From: Pseudobdellovibrionaceae bacterium | Lineage (GTDB): Bacteria > Bdellovibrionota > FAC87 > UBA2466 > JACKAF01 | Reading direction: 5' to 3' | NCBI GenBank assembly: GCA_020635235.1 | Contig: JACKAF010000006.1 | Location: forward strand, 1-64,000 | Length of the DNA stretch: 64,000 bases | Part shown: one piece after another, positions 50,538-60,145 of the stretch | Layout of the letters: each line of letters starts with the position of its first letter | Position numbering within the stretch: position 1 is the stretch's first letter | The notes under the pieces: generated by a model | What the model saw: only the letters and a program-made list of their open reading frames with translations | What the model was told of the DNA's origin: nothing | Database searches by the model: none | Made by a program: the position numbers and the translations under genes

Positions 50538-51674
50538 GTGAGTGTGGAACGCGTACTATTGATCGGATACCGATCCGGAGTGGTAAAAGCCTTGCGCCGC
50601 TTTGGCGTTCCGTTTGCGCTTTGGACGCAGAAATCTGTCGCGCTCAAGACTGAGCCGCTATTTCAACTGCATTCGGATATCCCCGCACCGCACAAAGAAA
50701 TCGAAGCGGTGTTGGAGAATTTTCGCGCGCACGGGCCGTACACGCATGTGCTTGCCGGTACTGAGGGTGCCGTCTACGCCGCGTCTGTTGCTCGACGATT
50801 TTTCGATGCCAGAAAGAGCCGCCATTCCACAGTCATTAAGTGTCACGACAAGCTATTCATGAAGTCCCACCTCAAACGCCACGGTGTTCCCATGACGGAG
50901 TTCATGCGTTTTAAGGAAGAACTCCCCCCGGGCCAGGTCTTAGACAAGCTTGGCGTTCCCGTCGTCGTGAAGGCCAGGAAGCTCAGCGGTAGCCGCGGGA
51001 TAACCTACGCAGAAACCGAACAGGCTGTTGCCAATTCGGGAGATCGCTCCCATATCTTGGAGAAGTTTGTTAACGCCCCTGAAGCCAGCATCGAGTCTTT
51101 TGTGAATGGGGGGAAGATACTTTTCACCAATACCACTCAGTACCTCAAAAAAGGGCATATTAACTTGGTCCCCTCGCAATTACCGACGAAGCAGGTGGAC
51201 GAGATTCTCAAGCTCAACACTCAGGTGATCGAAGCTCTAAGGATTCAGTGGGGGATTACCCACCTCGAGGTCTATCTCTCCGATTCGGGCGCCCTATTTG
51301 GCGAGATCGCTCTACGACCTCCCGGTGGGTACATCATGGAACTCATTTCTAAAGCATACGGGTTTAACGCCTGGGAAGCATTTGTCTCTGTGGAACTGGA
51401 TCGTCCGTTTGTTTTTCACACGGAAGCCCGACAATATACGGCGGCACACATCCTTCATCCCGGCGAAGGGGTTGTGCGTTCAGTCAATCGTTTTGAAAAA
51501 GCCGTAGCAAACGAATTCGCGTATAAGAGTCGGCTAAAAGTAAAAGAGGGAGACTCGGTGGCAGCGCGGGCCGGAGTGGGAGAGGATATTGGCTACCTGT
51601 TGTATGCTGCCGCAAACCCCGAAACTCTGCGTGGTGCGCTCTCCGGAGAAAGCACGCTCATTGATGTCGATTAA
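50538..51674 (+). CDS. ATP-grasp ligase/carboxylase-like protein
   Basis: This ~378-residue ATP-grasp protein has an N-terminal Rossmann start (ERVLLIGYRSGVVKALRRFGVP). A central nucleotide-binding part has CHDKLFMKSHLKRHGVPMTEF and VPVVVKARKLSGSRGITYA, and a metal site HLEVYLSDSGALFGEIALRPPGGYI. The C-terminal region resembles the carbamoyl-phosphate/biotin-carboxylase-like group. It likely joins an acid to an amine or amino acid with ATP; the substrate is unknown. It stands alone, with an unrelated secreted protein converging 2 bases later. Confidence 0.83.
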   Translation: MSVERVLLIGYRSGVVKALRRFGVPFALWTQKSVALKTEPLFQLHSDIPAPHKEIEAVLENFRAHGPYTHVLAGTEGAVYAASVARRFFDARKSRHSTVIKCHDKLFMKSHLKRHGVPMTEFMRFKEELPPGQVLDKLGVPVVVKARKLSGSRGITYAETEQAVANSGDRSHILEKFVNAPEASIESFVNGGKILFTNTTQYLKKGHINLVPSQLPTKQVDEILKLNTQVIEALRIQWGITHLEVYLSDSGALFGEIALRPPGGYIMELISKAYGFNAWEAFVSVELDRPFVFHTEARQYTAAHILHPGEGVVRSVNRFEKAVANEFAYKSRLKVKEGDSVAARAGVGEDIGYLLYAAANPETLRGALSGESTLIDVD

Positions 51675-51675
51675 G

Positions 51676-52266
51676 TTAGATCCTCGGAAATTCGCCGAGC
51701 AGCACTTCAGAGTTCGTGTAAAGCAGCACGGAAAGTTCAGTGGCTCTCATTAAGTCCCGAATCAATTCGCGGTAGGCAAAGCGGCCCTGATTTCCGTTTT
51801 CTAAGAGAACGGAAAGAAAAAGAGTCCCACCCGCGTTCTCTATCTCGTGAACAAATTCCGTGCGTTTTACTTCTGCGTCAAAAACCTGTCCAGCAAAGAG
51901 GGCGTTGAGGATCCTTCTTCGGCACTCACCCAAGGTGACGCCGTTGCAAAATACAGAAACGTTCGTGCCCGCTGAAGACGCTTGCCGCAGGTAGCTCAAA
52001 ACATCCGGGTTAGAAGTGCCAACAAAGCGGTTGCGATCCAATGCCTCGAGAACTTGATCTGGCGAGATGCCCAGGCGGAGCAATGGCTGAGCGAGGACCT
52101 CAAGAAGTTCGGCTTGTGCGATCGATTCTACGCGTGCGGCGCGCGCAACGCTTGTTAGGCAACGAAGCGTGTAGGCAAGATCGTTTCGTTCGCCCGCGGC
52201 GAGTTCGGCGGTGCAAACAGCCAACAGCAGTGCCCCCCCAATCCCCGCTAAGCGACGGTTTTCCAT
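51676..52266 (-). CDS. Secreted protein, unknown
   Basis: This 196-residue protein has a signal peptide (RLAGIGGALLLAVCTAELAAG). A helical first half (YTLRCLTSVARAARVESIAQAELLEVLAQPLLRLG) is followed by an alpha/beta second half with CNGVTLGECRRRILNALFAG, including paired Cys. GGAGAGGATTC precedes ATG 52266. I do not recognise the family. Confidence 0.7.
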   Translation of the reverse strand: MENRRLAGIGGALLLAVCTAELAAGERNDLAYTLRCLTSVARAARVESIAQAELLEVLAQPLLRLGISPDQVLEALDRNRFVGTSNPDVLSYLRQASSAGTNVSVFCNGVTLGECRRRILNALFAGQVFDAEVKRTEFVHEIENAGGTLFLSVLLENGNQGRFAYRELIRDLMRATELSVLLYTNSEVLLGEFPRI

Positions 52267-52371
52267 GAATCCTCTCCGGAGCCGCTTGTATCATCTCGGC
52301 CGCGGCGAGTGCAAGAACCCCTCCGTAAGTGATTAGTATTTAAGAAGAAATGTATGTGCTCGCAATGTTCT

Positions 52372-52383
52372 ATAGTCGACTAT
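52372..52383. promoter_or_regulatory. 12-bp palindrome upstream of the exported helicase
   Basis: ATAGTCGACTAT is a perfect dyad in the 222-base region (52267-52488) between the divergent secreted protein and helicase genes. No convincing -35/-10 pair or ribosome site for the helicase was found. Confidence 0.3.
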
Positions 52384-52488
52384 TTGTGCGTATTCCCCGG
52401 GTTTTCTGAGCCTGCTTAGGCACAGGAAAAGGGCCTCCTTCTTGCACTGACAAACGAGGAATCTGTTTTTAAGCAGCATTCTTTTTGT

Positions 52489-55400
52489 ATGCGGATAGTA
52501 AGGCCAATTCTATTTCTGCTGTTGCTACTGGTTTCGGTTGCCCACGCGGGCATCGATCCCAAAAAGTGCCAGGAGAGCTACGATGCGATCGCGGGGGATC
52601 CGAGTGCCCCCAAGCACTCCGTCGTGCGAGTGGTTTCTGAAAAGGGGACCGCTGAGATGCAGAACTTTCTGCGCAATGTTCTGCTGCCTGCCGTTGGAAT
52701 GCGTGCGCTGAAGAGTTCTCCAGAAACTCACCGCAGCTGCAAAATAGATGGCGACTGCATGACGTTGGGAAACTACGGTGCTGACTTCGATTTGCGTATT
52801 CGTTTCGATCCTAAGGCGACCACCCCAAAAATTACTTGGGAAAAGAACGTCCGCACTTTGATCGTCCCAGAGGGATACGATTTTGCCGTGTTGAACGATG
52901 GGGGACGATCGCTAATTCGGCGTTTCCTCATCGGCCACCCTTTGCACCCGTTTGTGCATAGTCCAGTCGCGCGCGCAGAACGGCTCAGCCTTGGAGAACC
53001 TCCACTGTTTTTGAAGGAGGTTCAGGAAGAGGGTAAGGCGGCGGCGGTTCACGCCGTCGAAGACGGACAGGACAGTTTCTTGTTTGTTGCTCCAACAGGA
53101 ACTGGCAAGACCGAGGTGGCCAAAGGGGTGCTTGAAACCCAACTCAAAAAGCACATCAAAAACGACGGGAAGAAAAGCAAAGACACACGACGGTTGCAGA
53201 TGGTTGTTGCCCACGAGAATTTTCTCGTCGACCAGCTGCAAGGTGATGTCATGGACCTAGTCCACTCCATGAAAGCTAGCGGCAAATACCCAGGTACGGA
53301 TTTTATTATTGTGCGTTGGGGGGAAGACCAGACGGATCCCAAAGGGCACACCGAAACCATTCACCACGATCTTTCGATGGAACAAGTCCTAGATCTTGCA
53401 GAGAAAGAGGGGAAGCAGGTCATTCTGGTTTCAACCATTCAAAGTTTGCAGGCAAAAACTGGAGGGCCCGAATCCGTCAATTCTGAATTCGTGCGTGCGT
53501 CGCTCGGAACTTTAGTGTTCGATGAGGCCCACCACGCAGGCGCACCCGATACCATTCCGTATTTGAACTTTTGGTTGGATAGAAGCAAGGGGTCCACCGC
53601 CTTCTTGTATGGAACGACCGCGACTCCAACTCACCACGAAGTGGACTTAATCAATGACCTCTTCAACGGCCGCGCCTATTGGGCGTACCTTGACACCCCC
53701 GAAAATTACCGATCGGGTATGGCTCGTATTGAGCGATCGGTCGGGGAAGTCGTCACGCAGCTTGAAAACTCCATCAATGAAGGTGAACTCACGCCGTTTC
53801 AATCCCATTTCTTGGATCCTGATAAGGTGGAGCAGAGACTTGTCGCCGAGCTTGGAAACCGGCTACCGGGCGATGCCCAAACCAGCTTGTTCGTCGACAA
53901 GAAAACGCTTCTTCCCGAGGATCAGCAGGGGGGTATCGCGGATGAGGACAATTTTGGAAATCGACGAGTCCTAAACCCGCTCCACTACAAAAACGTTATC
54001 ACGATGTTCGAGCCCTTGTTCCTGGAGCACCAACGTGGGTTCATTGCGACTTCGTCCAAAGATGAGGCAGAAGCTTTCACGGCCGCTCTTACGGAGCATT
54101 TTAAGGGCAAGAAAGGCCGTAAGCCGACTTTTGCGTATCTCCACTCTTACATGTCTGCTTCCGACAAAAAGAAAGTCAAAGACGACTTTAAGGCAGGGAA
54201 AATAGATTTCCTCGTAACGATACGCATGATGGATGAAGGCGTGAACGTCCCCGATCTGACACTCTTCATAGACATCAATGAAAACACGCCGCCTAGGCAA
54301 CTGCTCCAACGCATTGGCCGCATCTTAAGAGTCAACCCCGGCAAGCAAGATCCGGTGGATGTCGTCTCGTTCCAAAAGATCAGCGATGTGGAGATCGCCG
54401 ACATGTTGGATCGATTGAACGCCATCGGGCGACGAGCCGGTACGCGTAAGCGTGATGAGGACTTTGACGGAGAAAAAGAACAGGGCGGAGGAAAAGACGG
54501 CGAGAAAGACGAGAACGATGGACACAAGCCTGAGGGCATAGATTGGCAGTCTGCCTGGCGGGATCAGCTTGGCATCGTTTGGACTGATGTCCGAATTCGC
54601 CAGCATTTGGAAGATTTCTTTATCAGTCCCGACAGAGGAGAAGGGGCGGCGTCCAAAGATCTGGCGTTACTCCGAGCCGCTTTTTTTGCAGGCAAGTTGA
54701 ACGATCTGGAAAAGACGGGCGGCGACAAAATTCAAGCCGGGGGGCACTCGGCGTATGTGCGGACTATCATCAATTCGCTCATCAAGCGAACCGATTCGCG
54801 CTACCGCCGCGCTCAAGGGAACCAGGCCTTTGAAGCCAAGCTGGTTCTGGCCGAGCCCGCACTACGAGAGTGGGTACGCAAGTTCCGTGAGGATCGCCTG
54901 CGCCGCCAGGAGCTACTAAAAACTCCAGAAGGAATCGTTGCCTTGCTCCATGAAGAGGCCGGAAAGCAAGGCGGCGCGATGTCTTATGCTACGCAAAAGA
55001 ATCTCGACGAGGCTGAGCGTGCGCGTATCAAGAACGATGATCAGATTGAATTCTACCAGCAGCTGCTAAATTCCAAGGGAAACTTGCTCGTTCTTCTTGC
55101 GTTCGAGAAGGCGAAAAACGGGAACTACAAGGTCCGCAACTATCTCTTTGGGGACATCGACGAGAAACTACGCTCGTCGGCCACCGTGGGCAGATGGGTG
55201 GCAGACTTTCATAAAGAGTTTAAGCGATTGCCAGCGGCAGGTGAGTTTGGATTAGAGGGCCGCTTGGCGGGGGAGCTCGCAAAAATTCAGGACGGGGATC
55301 TCAAGAGGCTGGTAGGGCACGATCCCGCGGTTGAGGCGATCCGCACCGAGCGCGAAGCGTCCCGTTTAGCCGAGGCTGCTACCAAGGCCGCCGAAGCCAA

Positions 55401-56232
55401 GGAACAAGAGCGCAAGAAGTTGGGGCCTCTTCCTATCGGAGACAATGCTCCGCTGTTGCTTCGCGACCCGGCGGCCCGTAGGCGAATTTTGGAAGAGGTT
55501 GAGAAAAATCTGGAGACATTAACCAAAGCAACCCGACTCAACGCCGAGTTAACGAAATACGTGGCGGATCTGCAGACACTCCGGCTGCAACTCCTAGAGT
55601 ATGATTCCGCGCTTAAACTACATGAAGAAGCTGTGGCCTCTAAAGATCCCGACCTAATTATGTTCGGTGAGCAGGAAGTCCGAGCTGCCACAAAGACATT
55701 GTTAACTAGAGAGAATTTGCAGACCTTGTTGGTAGATCCGGCCGATTTGGCAAACCCGAAACCAAAAAAGCAGCAAGAGCTCACTCTCGTATTTTCGGGT
55801 CGAGAACTTGCGGTCAATAGCCTGGTGGATTTGTATGCGGTCAAAGGTATTACGGGTCTCCAGGTTGCTAAAGCGGAAGTCGTTTCTCAGACCGGTTTCA
55901 ATTCGACCGTGAAGATAAAGTTTAAGGGGGATCCGGATCTCATTGATGCCCTCAGGAAAGAAACTGACATCAAGCACAACGTCGTGCATATCGAAGGTGG
56001 CAAGCCGTTTACCTCAACCGTGCAGCTTCAGGTAGATGGCGAAAAAGTGGGTGCTCAGGCAGTCATCCGAAAATACAATTTTGGGGGAAGTACCGTCGTG
56101 AGCGGGGGTGCTGGTGGAAGCGTTACGGTCGGTAATGATCCCTACTCTTTCTATAATATCTTCTCTCCGCGTTCGGCGCCTGCCGACATGGATGCGATGA
56201 TGGCACAGATCCTACAGCAGGTGGGTAAGTAG
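52489..56232 (+). CDS. Exported giant SF2 (DEAD/DEAH) helicase-like protein
   Basis: This 1247-residue protein begins with a clear Sec signal peptide (RIVRPILFLLLLLVSVAHA). A ~150-residue N-terminal domain precedes the helicase core. The core has Walker A APTGTGKTE (201-209), Walker B FDEAHHAG (near 345), motif III TTATPTH (near 378), a second RecA domain with FIATSSKDEAEAF and TIRMMDEGVNVPDL, and motif VI LQRIGRILRV (near 606). About 640 further residues follow: a charged linker (KEQGGGKDGEKDENDGHK), helical repeats with EAATKAAEAKEQERKK, then a beta C-terminus. No nuclease motif is recognised. An ATP-driven nucleic acid motor with an export signal is unusual. Confidence 0.85.
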   Translation: MRIVRPILFLLLLLVSVAHAGIDPKKCQESYDAIAGDPSAPKHSVVRVVSEKGTAEMQNFLRNVLLPAVGMRALKSSPETHRSCKIDGDCMTLGNYGADFDLRIRFDPKATTPKITWEKNVRTLIVPEGYDFAVLNDGGRSLIRRFLIGHPLHPFVHSPVARAERLSLGEPPLFLKEVQEEGKAAAVHAVEDGQDSFLFVAPTGTGKTEVAKGVLETQLKKHIKNDGKKSKDTRRLQMVVAHENFLVDQLQGDVMDLVHSMKASGKYPGTDFIIVRWGEDQTDPKGHTETIHHDLSMEQVLDLAEKEGKQVILVSTIQSLQAKTGGPESVNSEFVRASLGTLVFDEAHHAGAPDTIPYLNFWLDRSKGSTAFLYGTTATPTHHEVDLINDLFNGRAYWAYLDTPENYRSGMARIERSVGEVVTQLENSINEGELTPFQSHFLDPDKVEQRLVAELGNRLPGDAQTSLFVDKKTLLPEDQQGGIADEDNFGNRRVLNPLHYKNVITMFEPLFLEHQRGFIATSSKDEAEAFTAALTEHFKGKKGRKPTFAYLHSYMSASDKKKVKDDFKAGKIDFLVTIRMMDEGVNVPDLTLFIDINENTPPRQLLQRIGRILRVNPGKQDPVDVVSFQKISDVEIADMLDRLNAIGRRAGTRKRDEDFDGEKEQGGGKDGEKDENDGHKPEGIDWQSAWRDQLGIVWTDVRIRQHLEDFFISPDRGEGAASKDLALLRAAFFAGKLNDLEKTGGDKIQAGGHSAYVRTIINSLIKRTDSRYRRAQGNQAFEAKLVLAEPALREWVRKFREDRLRRQELLKTPEGIVALLHEEAGKQGGAMSYATQKNLDEAERARIKNDDQIEFYQQLLNSKGNLLVLLAFEKAKNGNYKVRNYLFGDIDEKLRSSATVGRWVADFHKEFKRLPAAGEFGLEGRLAGELAKIQDGDLKRLVGHDPAVEAIRTEREASRLAEAATKAAEAKEQERKKLGPLPIGDNAPLLLRDPAARRRILEEVEKNLETLTKATRLNAELTKYVADLQTLRLQLLEYDSALKLHEEAVASKDPDLIMFGEQEVRAATKTLLTRENLQTLLVDPADLANPKPKKQQELTLVFSGRELAVNSLVDLYAVKGITGLQVAKAEVVSQTGFNSTVKIKFKGDPDLIDALRKETDIKHNVVHIEGGKPFTSTVQLQVDGEKVGAQAVIRKYNFGGSTVVSGGAGGSVTVGNDPYSFYNIFSPRSAPADMDAMMAQILQQVGK

Positions 56233-56297
56233 TCCCCGCGCAAACAAAAGACTGCGCGCAGACACTTTTTTTGTGTAAGATCCTCGTGGAGGGTTCA

Positions 56298-56861
56298 GTG
56301 CTCCAGCGACTCGCAAAATTGTTTTTGAAGCTTATTGGATGGAAAATGGTGGGGGAGCCCCCAACCCTGGATAAGTTTCTTTCCATCGTTTACCCGCACA
56401 CCTCAAACTGGGATTTCTTTATTGCGATGGCCGTACGGTTTGCGAGTGGGCTTCCCGTCAACTGGATCGCTAAGCACACCTTGTTTTTTCCTCCTCTTGG
56501 CTGGTTGCTACGCCGGATGGGTGGTGTCCCTGTGGATCGTACCCACTCACACAATACCGTCGAGCAAGTGGTCACTCATTTTAAATACCGAAAGCGCTTT
56601 ATTCTCGCCTTGGCCCCTGAAGGCACCCGCAAGTACAAAGAATTTTGGAAGTCAGGTTTCTATCACATGGCTAAGGATTCCGGTGTGCCGCTAACGCTCG
56701 CGTACATAGACTATGCCAAAAAAGAGACAGGTTTCGGACCCGTGTTTCACCTAACGGGCGATATCCGCAAAGATATGGACCACATCCGGAGCTACTACGC
56801 AGATAAACACGGTAAGAATCCAAAAAACCAAGGCCGAATTTTGCTCCGCGAAGAAAACTAA
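56298..56861 (+). CDS. PlsC-like acyltransferase
   Basis: This ~188-residue lysophospholipid acyltransferase (PlsC/LPLAT) has the HxxxxD motif PHTSNWDFF, the FFPPLGWLLRRMGGVPVDR motif II region, and APEGTRK (motif III) with the usual FWKSGFYHMA. It transfers an acyl group to a lysophosphatidate-type acceptor. It is shorter than standard PlsC at the N-terminus. GTG 56298 (GGAGG upstream) is preferred over TTG 56271. It overlaps the convergent secreted gene. Confidence 0.87.
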   Translation: MLQRLAKLFLKLIGWKMVGEPPTLDKFLSIVYPHTSNWDFFIAMAVRFASGLPVNWIAKHTLFFPPLGWLLRRMGGVPVDRTHSHNTVEQVVTHFKYRKRFILALAPEGTRKYKEFWKSGFYHMAKDSGVPLTLAYIDYAKKETGFGPVFHLTGDIRKDMDHIRSYYADKHGKNPKNQGRILLREEN

Positions 56862-57256
56862 CGGCAGTCGAGTGTGCGGCCCTTGTCTTTGTTGGGCTTC
56901 TCTACAACAATGTCCTTGATCTCGACCTGGTATTTTCCTTTCTTGGGTTCGCGCAGAATAGCGAGCACTCCGTCCCCGGCATCATTTGTAATGGACACAC
57001 AGGCGGCGCGGACGTTTTCGGGGGCGGCGATGTTGGCGAGCACTTCCTTACTAATGGAATCTTTCTTTTCACAGACATCCGCCTCGACGAAGTCTACGGT
57101 CTTTCCGGTATCGTCCCGGAACAGTGCCATCCATTTTTCGCCGGTTTCGACAAAAATATTTTGGGTGCCTTCCTTCGGGTCCTGACAAATGCGAAATGCC
57201 TCGTCGGCCAAAAGCCACGGCCCTACTAACATTGCGAGCACAAAGAGTCTTAACAT
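56858..57256 (-). CDS. Small secreted protein, unknown
   Basis: This 132-residue protein has a signal peptide (LFVLAMLVGPWLLA). A disulfide-capable body follows, with three to four Cys (FRICQDP, EADVCEKK, VRAACVSI, TLDCR) and a beta-rich pattern. AAGGAGG lies just upstream of the ATG. The function is unknown. Confidence 0.72.
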   Translation of the reverse strand: MLRLFVLAMLVGPWLLADEAFRICQDPKEGTQNIFVETGEKWMALFRDDTGKTVDFVEADVCEKKDSISKEVLANIAAPENVRAACVSITNDAGDGVLAILREPKKGKYQVEIKDIVVEKPNKDKGRTLDCR

Positions 57257-57333
57257 TGACGCCTCCTTACGGCTTCGCCTAGACTTATGCGCATGACACT
57301 GGATGTCAATGCAAAGTCCCGCTCAAGGGCTTA

Positions 57334-57729
57334 ATGCAAAGTGTCGATACTGATAGCATCATGAACCCAAAACCTTTACCTTGGTACTTTAAACCCATTG
57401 CCCCGGTGCTTACCCGCTTTCTACAGTGGCTTGAAAGCCGCGGGCTTCTGAAATTTCCCAGGCATCTTTCCACCAAAGTCGCCGCGACAATCACGCAACA
57501 GTTTCTTGCGGACAAGAACGCCAACGACGATGTTGTGAGTGAGTACGTTCATAGCATGGAAGATGAAGTGGAGAAACACCCGCGTCCGATCAAGCCGAAA
57601 GGTGCCAAAGGCAAGCCCAAGAAGCCGGTGAAAAAGGCGGCGTCGAAGAAGAAAAGCGCCAAAAAAGCGGGGAAAAAATCCACCAAGAAGCCCGCGAAGA
57701 AAAAAGCTACGAAGCGTAAAAAGAAGTAG
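57334..57729 (+). CDS. Protein with histone H1-like Lys/Ala/Pro-rich tail
   Basis: This 131-residue protein has an N-terminal ~75-residue region with LPWYFKPIAPVLTRFLQWLESRGLL. The ~55-residue tail is built of short Lys/Ala/Pro/Ser steps (KPKKPVKKAASKK, KKPAKKKATKR), as in histone H1-like and AlgP-type bacterial proteins. The tail should bind DNA or acidic polymers. The head could be membrane-associated. ATG 57334 has AAGGG five bases upstream; ATG 57361 is a less likely start. Confidence 0.7.
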   Translation: MQSVDTDSIMNPKPLPWYFKPIAPVLTRFLQWLESRGLLKFPRHLSTKVAATITQQFLADKNANDDVVSEYVHSMEDEVEKHPRPIKPKGAKGKPKKPVKKAASKKKSAKKAGKKSTKKPAKKKATKRKKK

Positions 57730-57746
57730 CTGCGGTTCTTAGCTCG

Positions 57747-59996
57747 CTAGAAATTCAGCTTATCAAAAACTTTTCCGTCTTTTGTTGAACGCAGGGCTTT
57801 GATGTACTCCCCATGCGCCCAACCTAGTGGAGTGGCGGCCCCGGTGGGTTGTCCCATCCGCGCTCCGGCATCCCACACTTGTTCCGGAATCATCAGGCTG
57901 GGGGTTGCCATTTTTTCCATCGCTTGCAAGTACGGTTGCATCGCAGCCGCGGCGGGTTGCCCCGCTTCAACGGCCCGTTGCATTTCGTAGTGGCCGCGTT
58001 CACCCGTAAGGAGTGGCCACAACATGCCATCGGCCTGCGCCCCATTTGTTTCTTCGTAATTGTAGCGGTCCCCCAGGTAGCGAAAAAAACCGGGACCGAT
58101 TCCCGGAAGATCGCGTCGTATGGTTGCATCGTACTCCGGTAGCGAATCCACCATCTGTGGATCGAGGGCACGGCGTACACCAAGGCGCACCAGTTCGAGA
58201 AAACCCCCGTCGGTGATGTCTTTTTCCCTTACGAGTCCCACGCCGTTTGCCATCGGAAACATCACGTTGTCGTTTGGGTTCCAAATCTGATCCCAGGATT
58301 TGGCGCCCTCAATGCGTACGTAATAGCGTCCGTTGCCATGCTTGCCGGTGGAAGTGAATGTCCAGGTGCTGATGTTGTCACCGGGGCGGTAGGCCCAGTG
58401 ATCGGCAGTCTCCTTATATTGCCTGGCCCTCTCGAAATCGCCCGCCTCGTGGGCCAGTTCCGCCGCCGCCCATAGTGCGCTGATTTGCGCAGCGATAGTG
58501 GAGGGAGAAGCGCCGTAAATTTCTTCCCAACGTTCCTGCGGAGACCAGGGACCGAAAGCCTTAATAAAGTCAGCGGCCGATCGGGCCATCGCCCAGTAGT
58601 CTTCATGCCGAACAAGATTTTGCTTCCAAAGGCGGTGTACAAGCAGGATGGGGAAAGCAACTTCGTCGAGCTGCAGATTTACCCAGTGCGGAGTGCCGTC
58701 GACCCAACAGTTTTGGGGGAAGGTGCCGGCCTTGGGCCCGCGTCGGTGACCAAAAACCCATTCCCCTTCTCCTTTTATCTGCACGCTTTTTAGAAACTGC
58801 AAAGCCGCTACAGCCGACTTTGAATCGCCGATTGCAAGAAAGGTAGAGGCCATGTGGTATAAGTCACGAGGCCAAACCAGATGGTAGCCACCGGTAAGGT
58901 GAAGCCGTTGGCTGTTCTTTTCAAAACTCTTGTTGTTATCTTCTATATGATGGCCCCAAGGAACGGTGGGCGAAGCAATAAACGCACCTTCCCGTGTCTT
59001 GTCTTCCAGCGATTTTACTACGGAAACCGAGGCGAGGTAGAGGTCGCCATTGTCACTGGCAACGCTGCCGAGATCTATGAGCCCGGACTCGTAACTTCGC
59101 CATTGCTGGAGGTATTTTTCGAGCGCGGCCTGCGGCGCTTGCAGGCTTAGTTTGGCGATGGTGTCAGCAGCTTCTGGAGAGGTTCCAAATCCAAGTGCGA
59201 TGTAGAACTCGACGGTGCGTTGGTGGGCTGGGAGCTCTAGCCATGCCGTGGTGACAACATTCCCAGTGGTGGCTGTTTCGTACTGCCAGTCCATTTGGAA
59301 ATCACGCGTAAGATCTTGAAAGCCGTCGCTAGGCCCTGAAAAACCAGCGGAGACTTTTTTGAGTGGGATGCTGAAGCGAACCGCTTGTGCGTGATCTTCC
59401 TGCCAGGCGTAAAGAGCGTCTTTGGCAACGCGGGCAGAATTTCCCATGGGGGTGTTACTTACCTGTGGGTTATGCAGGTAATAAAACTGTAGGTTCGGAA
59501 CGTATTGATCGACCCGCACTTTTTGAAGCACTACATCTCTATCGGGATCGGTATAGATAAGGCGTTCTATTTTGAACCGGCCCTTGGGGTCTTTGTTTTC
59601 AATACGAAATGCGGGGACCCCGGTCTCTAACCAATGAACGGAAGTCTCAGAGTTTTTTCGCTCCTCAAAGAAAAAGCTTTTCCCATCAGTTACGAGAAAT
59701 TGGCTGTCGCGCACTTGGGGGGTGTCGATGGTAGGCCAATAGACTTCAGTGAGAACGCCTTCGGCAACCGTAAACCATACGCGCGAAAGTGGCGCCGTCG
59801 CCGAATTTCCGGAGTAGCGGTTGTCGTTGTCATAGGCCTCGTACGCCGTACCGAAACCCTGCTTAATGGCAGAGGACCAGCGTCCGGGAAGTTGTCCTTG
59901 CTTAGGCGCTTCGCCAGTTGGCCCGTCCGCCCATACAGTGGGTGTTGAAAAAACAAAGCTCAACACCATGCTTAACGCAATTTTTGTTAACTTCAC
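57747..59996 (-). CDS. Secreted GH15 glucoamylase
   Basis: This 749-residue protein has a signal peptide (LTKIALSMVLSFVFSTPTVWA). The bacterial/archaeal-type N-terminal beta sandwich (about 30-280) carries LSRVWFTVAEGVLTEVYWPTID. The (alpha/alpha)6 barrel has HLVWPRDLYHMAS, a catalytic acid Glu in LQLDEVAFP and a base Glu in GMLWPLLTGERGHYEM. It releases glucose from the non-reducing ends of alpha-1,4 glucans. The start is GTG 59996 with GGGGG upstream. It is divergent from a GH31 gene, so the two likely digest glycogen or starch-like polymer outside the cytoplasm. Confidence 0.94.
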   Translation of the reverse strand: MKLTKIALSMVLSFVFSTPTVWADGPTGEAPKQGQLPGRWSSAIKQGFGTAYEAYDNDNRYSGNSATAPLSRVWFTVAEGVLTEVYWPTIDTPQVRDSQFLVTDGKSFFFEERKNSETSVHWLETGVPAFRIENKDPKGRFKIERLIYTDPDRDVVLQKVRVDQYVPNLQFYYLHNPQVSNTPMGNSARVAKDALYAWQEDHAQAVRFSIPLKKVSAGFSGPSDGFQDLTRDFQMDWQYETATTGNVVTTAWLELPAHQRTVEFYIALGFGTSPEAADTIAKLSLQAPQAALEKYLQQWRSYESGLIDLGSVASDNGDLYLASVSVVKSLEDKTREGAFIASPTVPWGHHIEDNNKSFEKNSQRLHLTGGYHLVWPRDLYHMASTFLAIGDSKSAVAALQFLKSVQIKGEGEWVFGHRRGPKAGTFPQNCWVDGTPHWVNLQLDEVAFPILLVHRLWKQNLVRHEDYWAMARSAADFIKAFGPWSPQERWEEIYGASPSTIAAQISALWAAAELAHEAGDFERARQYKETADHWAYRPGDNISTWTFTSTGKHGNGRYYVRIEGAKSWDQIWNPNDNVMFPMANGVGLVREKDITDGGFLELVRLGVRRALDPQMVDSLPEYDATIRRDLPGIGPGFFRYLGDRYNYEETNGAQADGMLWPLLTGERGHYEMQRAVEAGQPAAAAMQPYLQAMEKMATPSLMIPEQVWDAGARMGQPTGAATPLGWAHGEYIKALRSTKDGKVFDKLNF

Positions 59997-60145
59997 AAAT
60001 ACCCCCGGAGTTGTCCTGTTCCCTGAAGAAAAGGAGCCCCAGAGTATAAGGGCTGCGGCGTTTCGTCATGCCGCGTAGCTTCCGCTTGACAAGGTGGGTT
60101 GGCGTGGTGTGCTGATAGCATATTCAAATGATCTGAGGGCCTTGT

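Noticed and set aside
57601..57729. A-rich repetitive stretch as a DNA repeat element
   Set aside because: The repetition follows from Lys/Ala codons of the coding tail; there is no repeat outside the gene.
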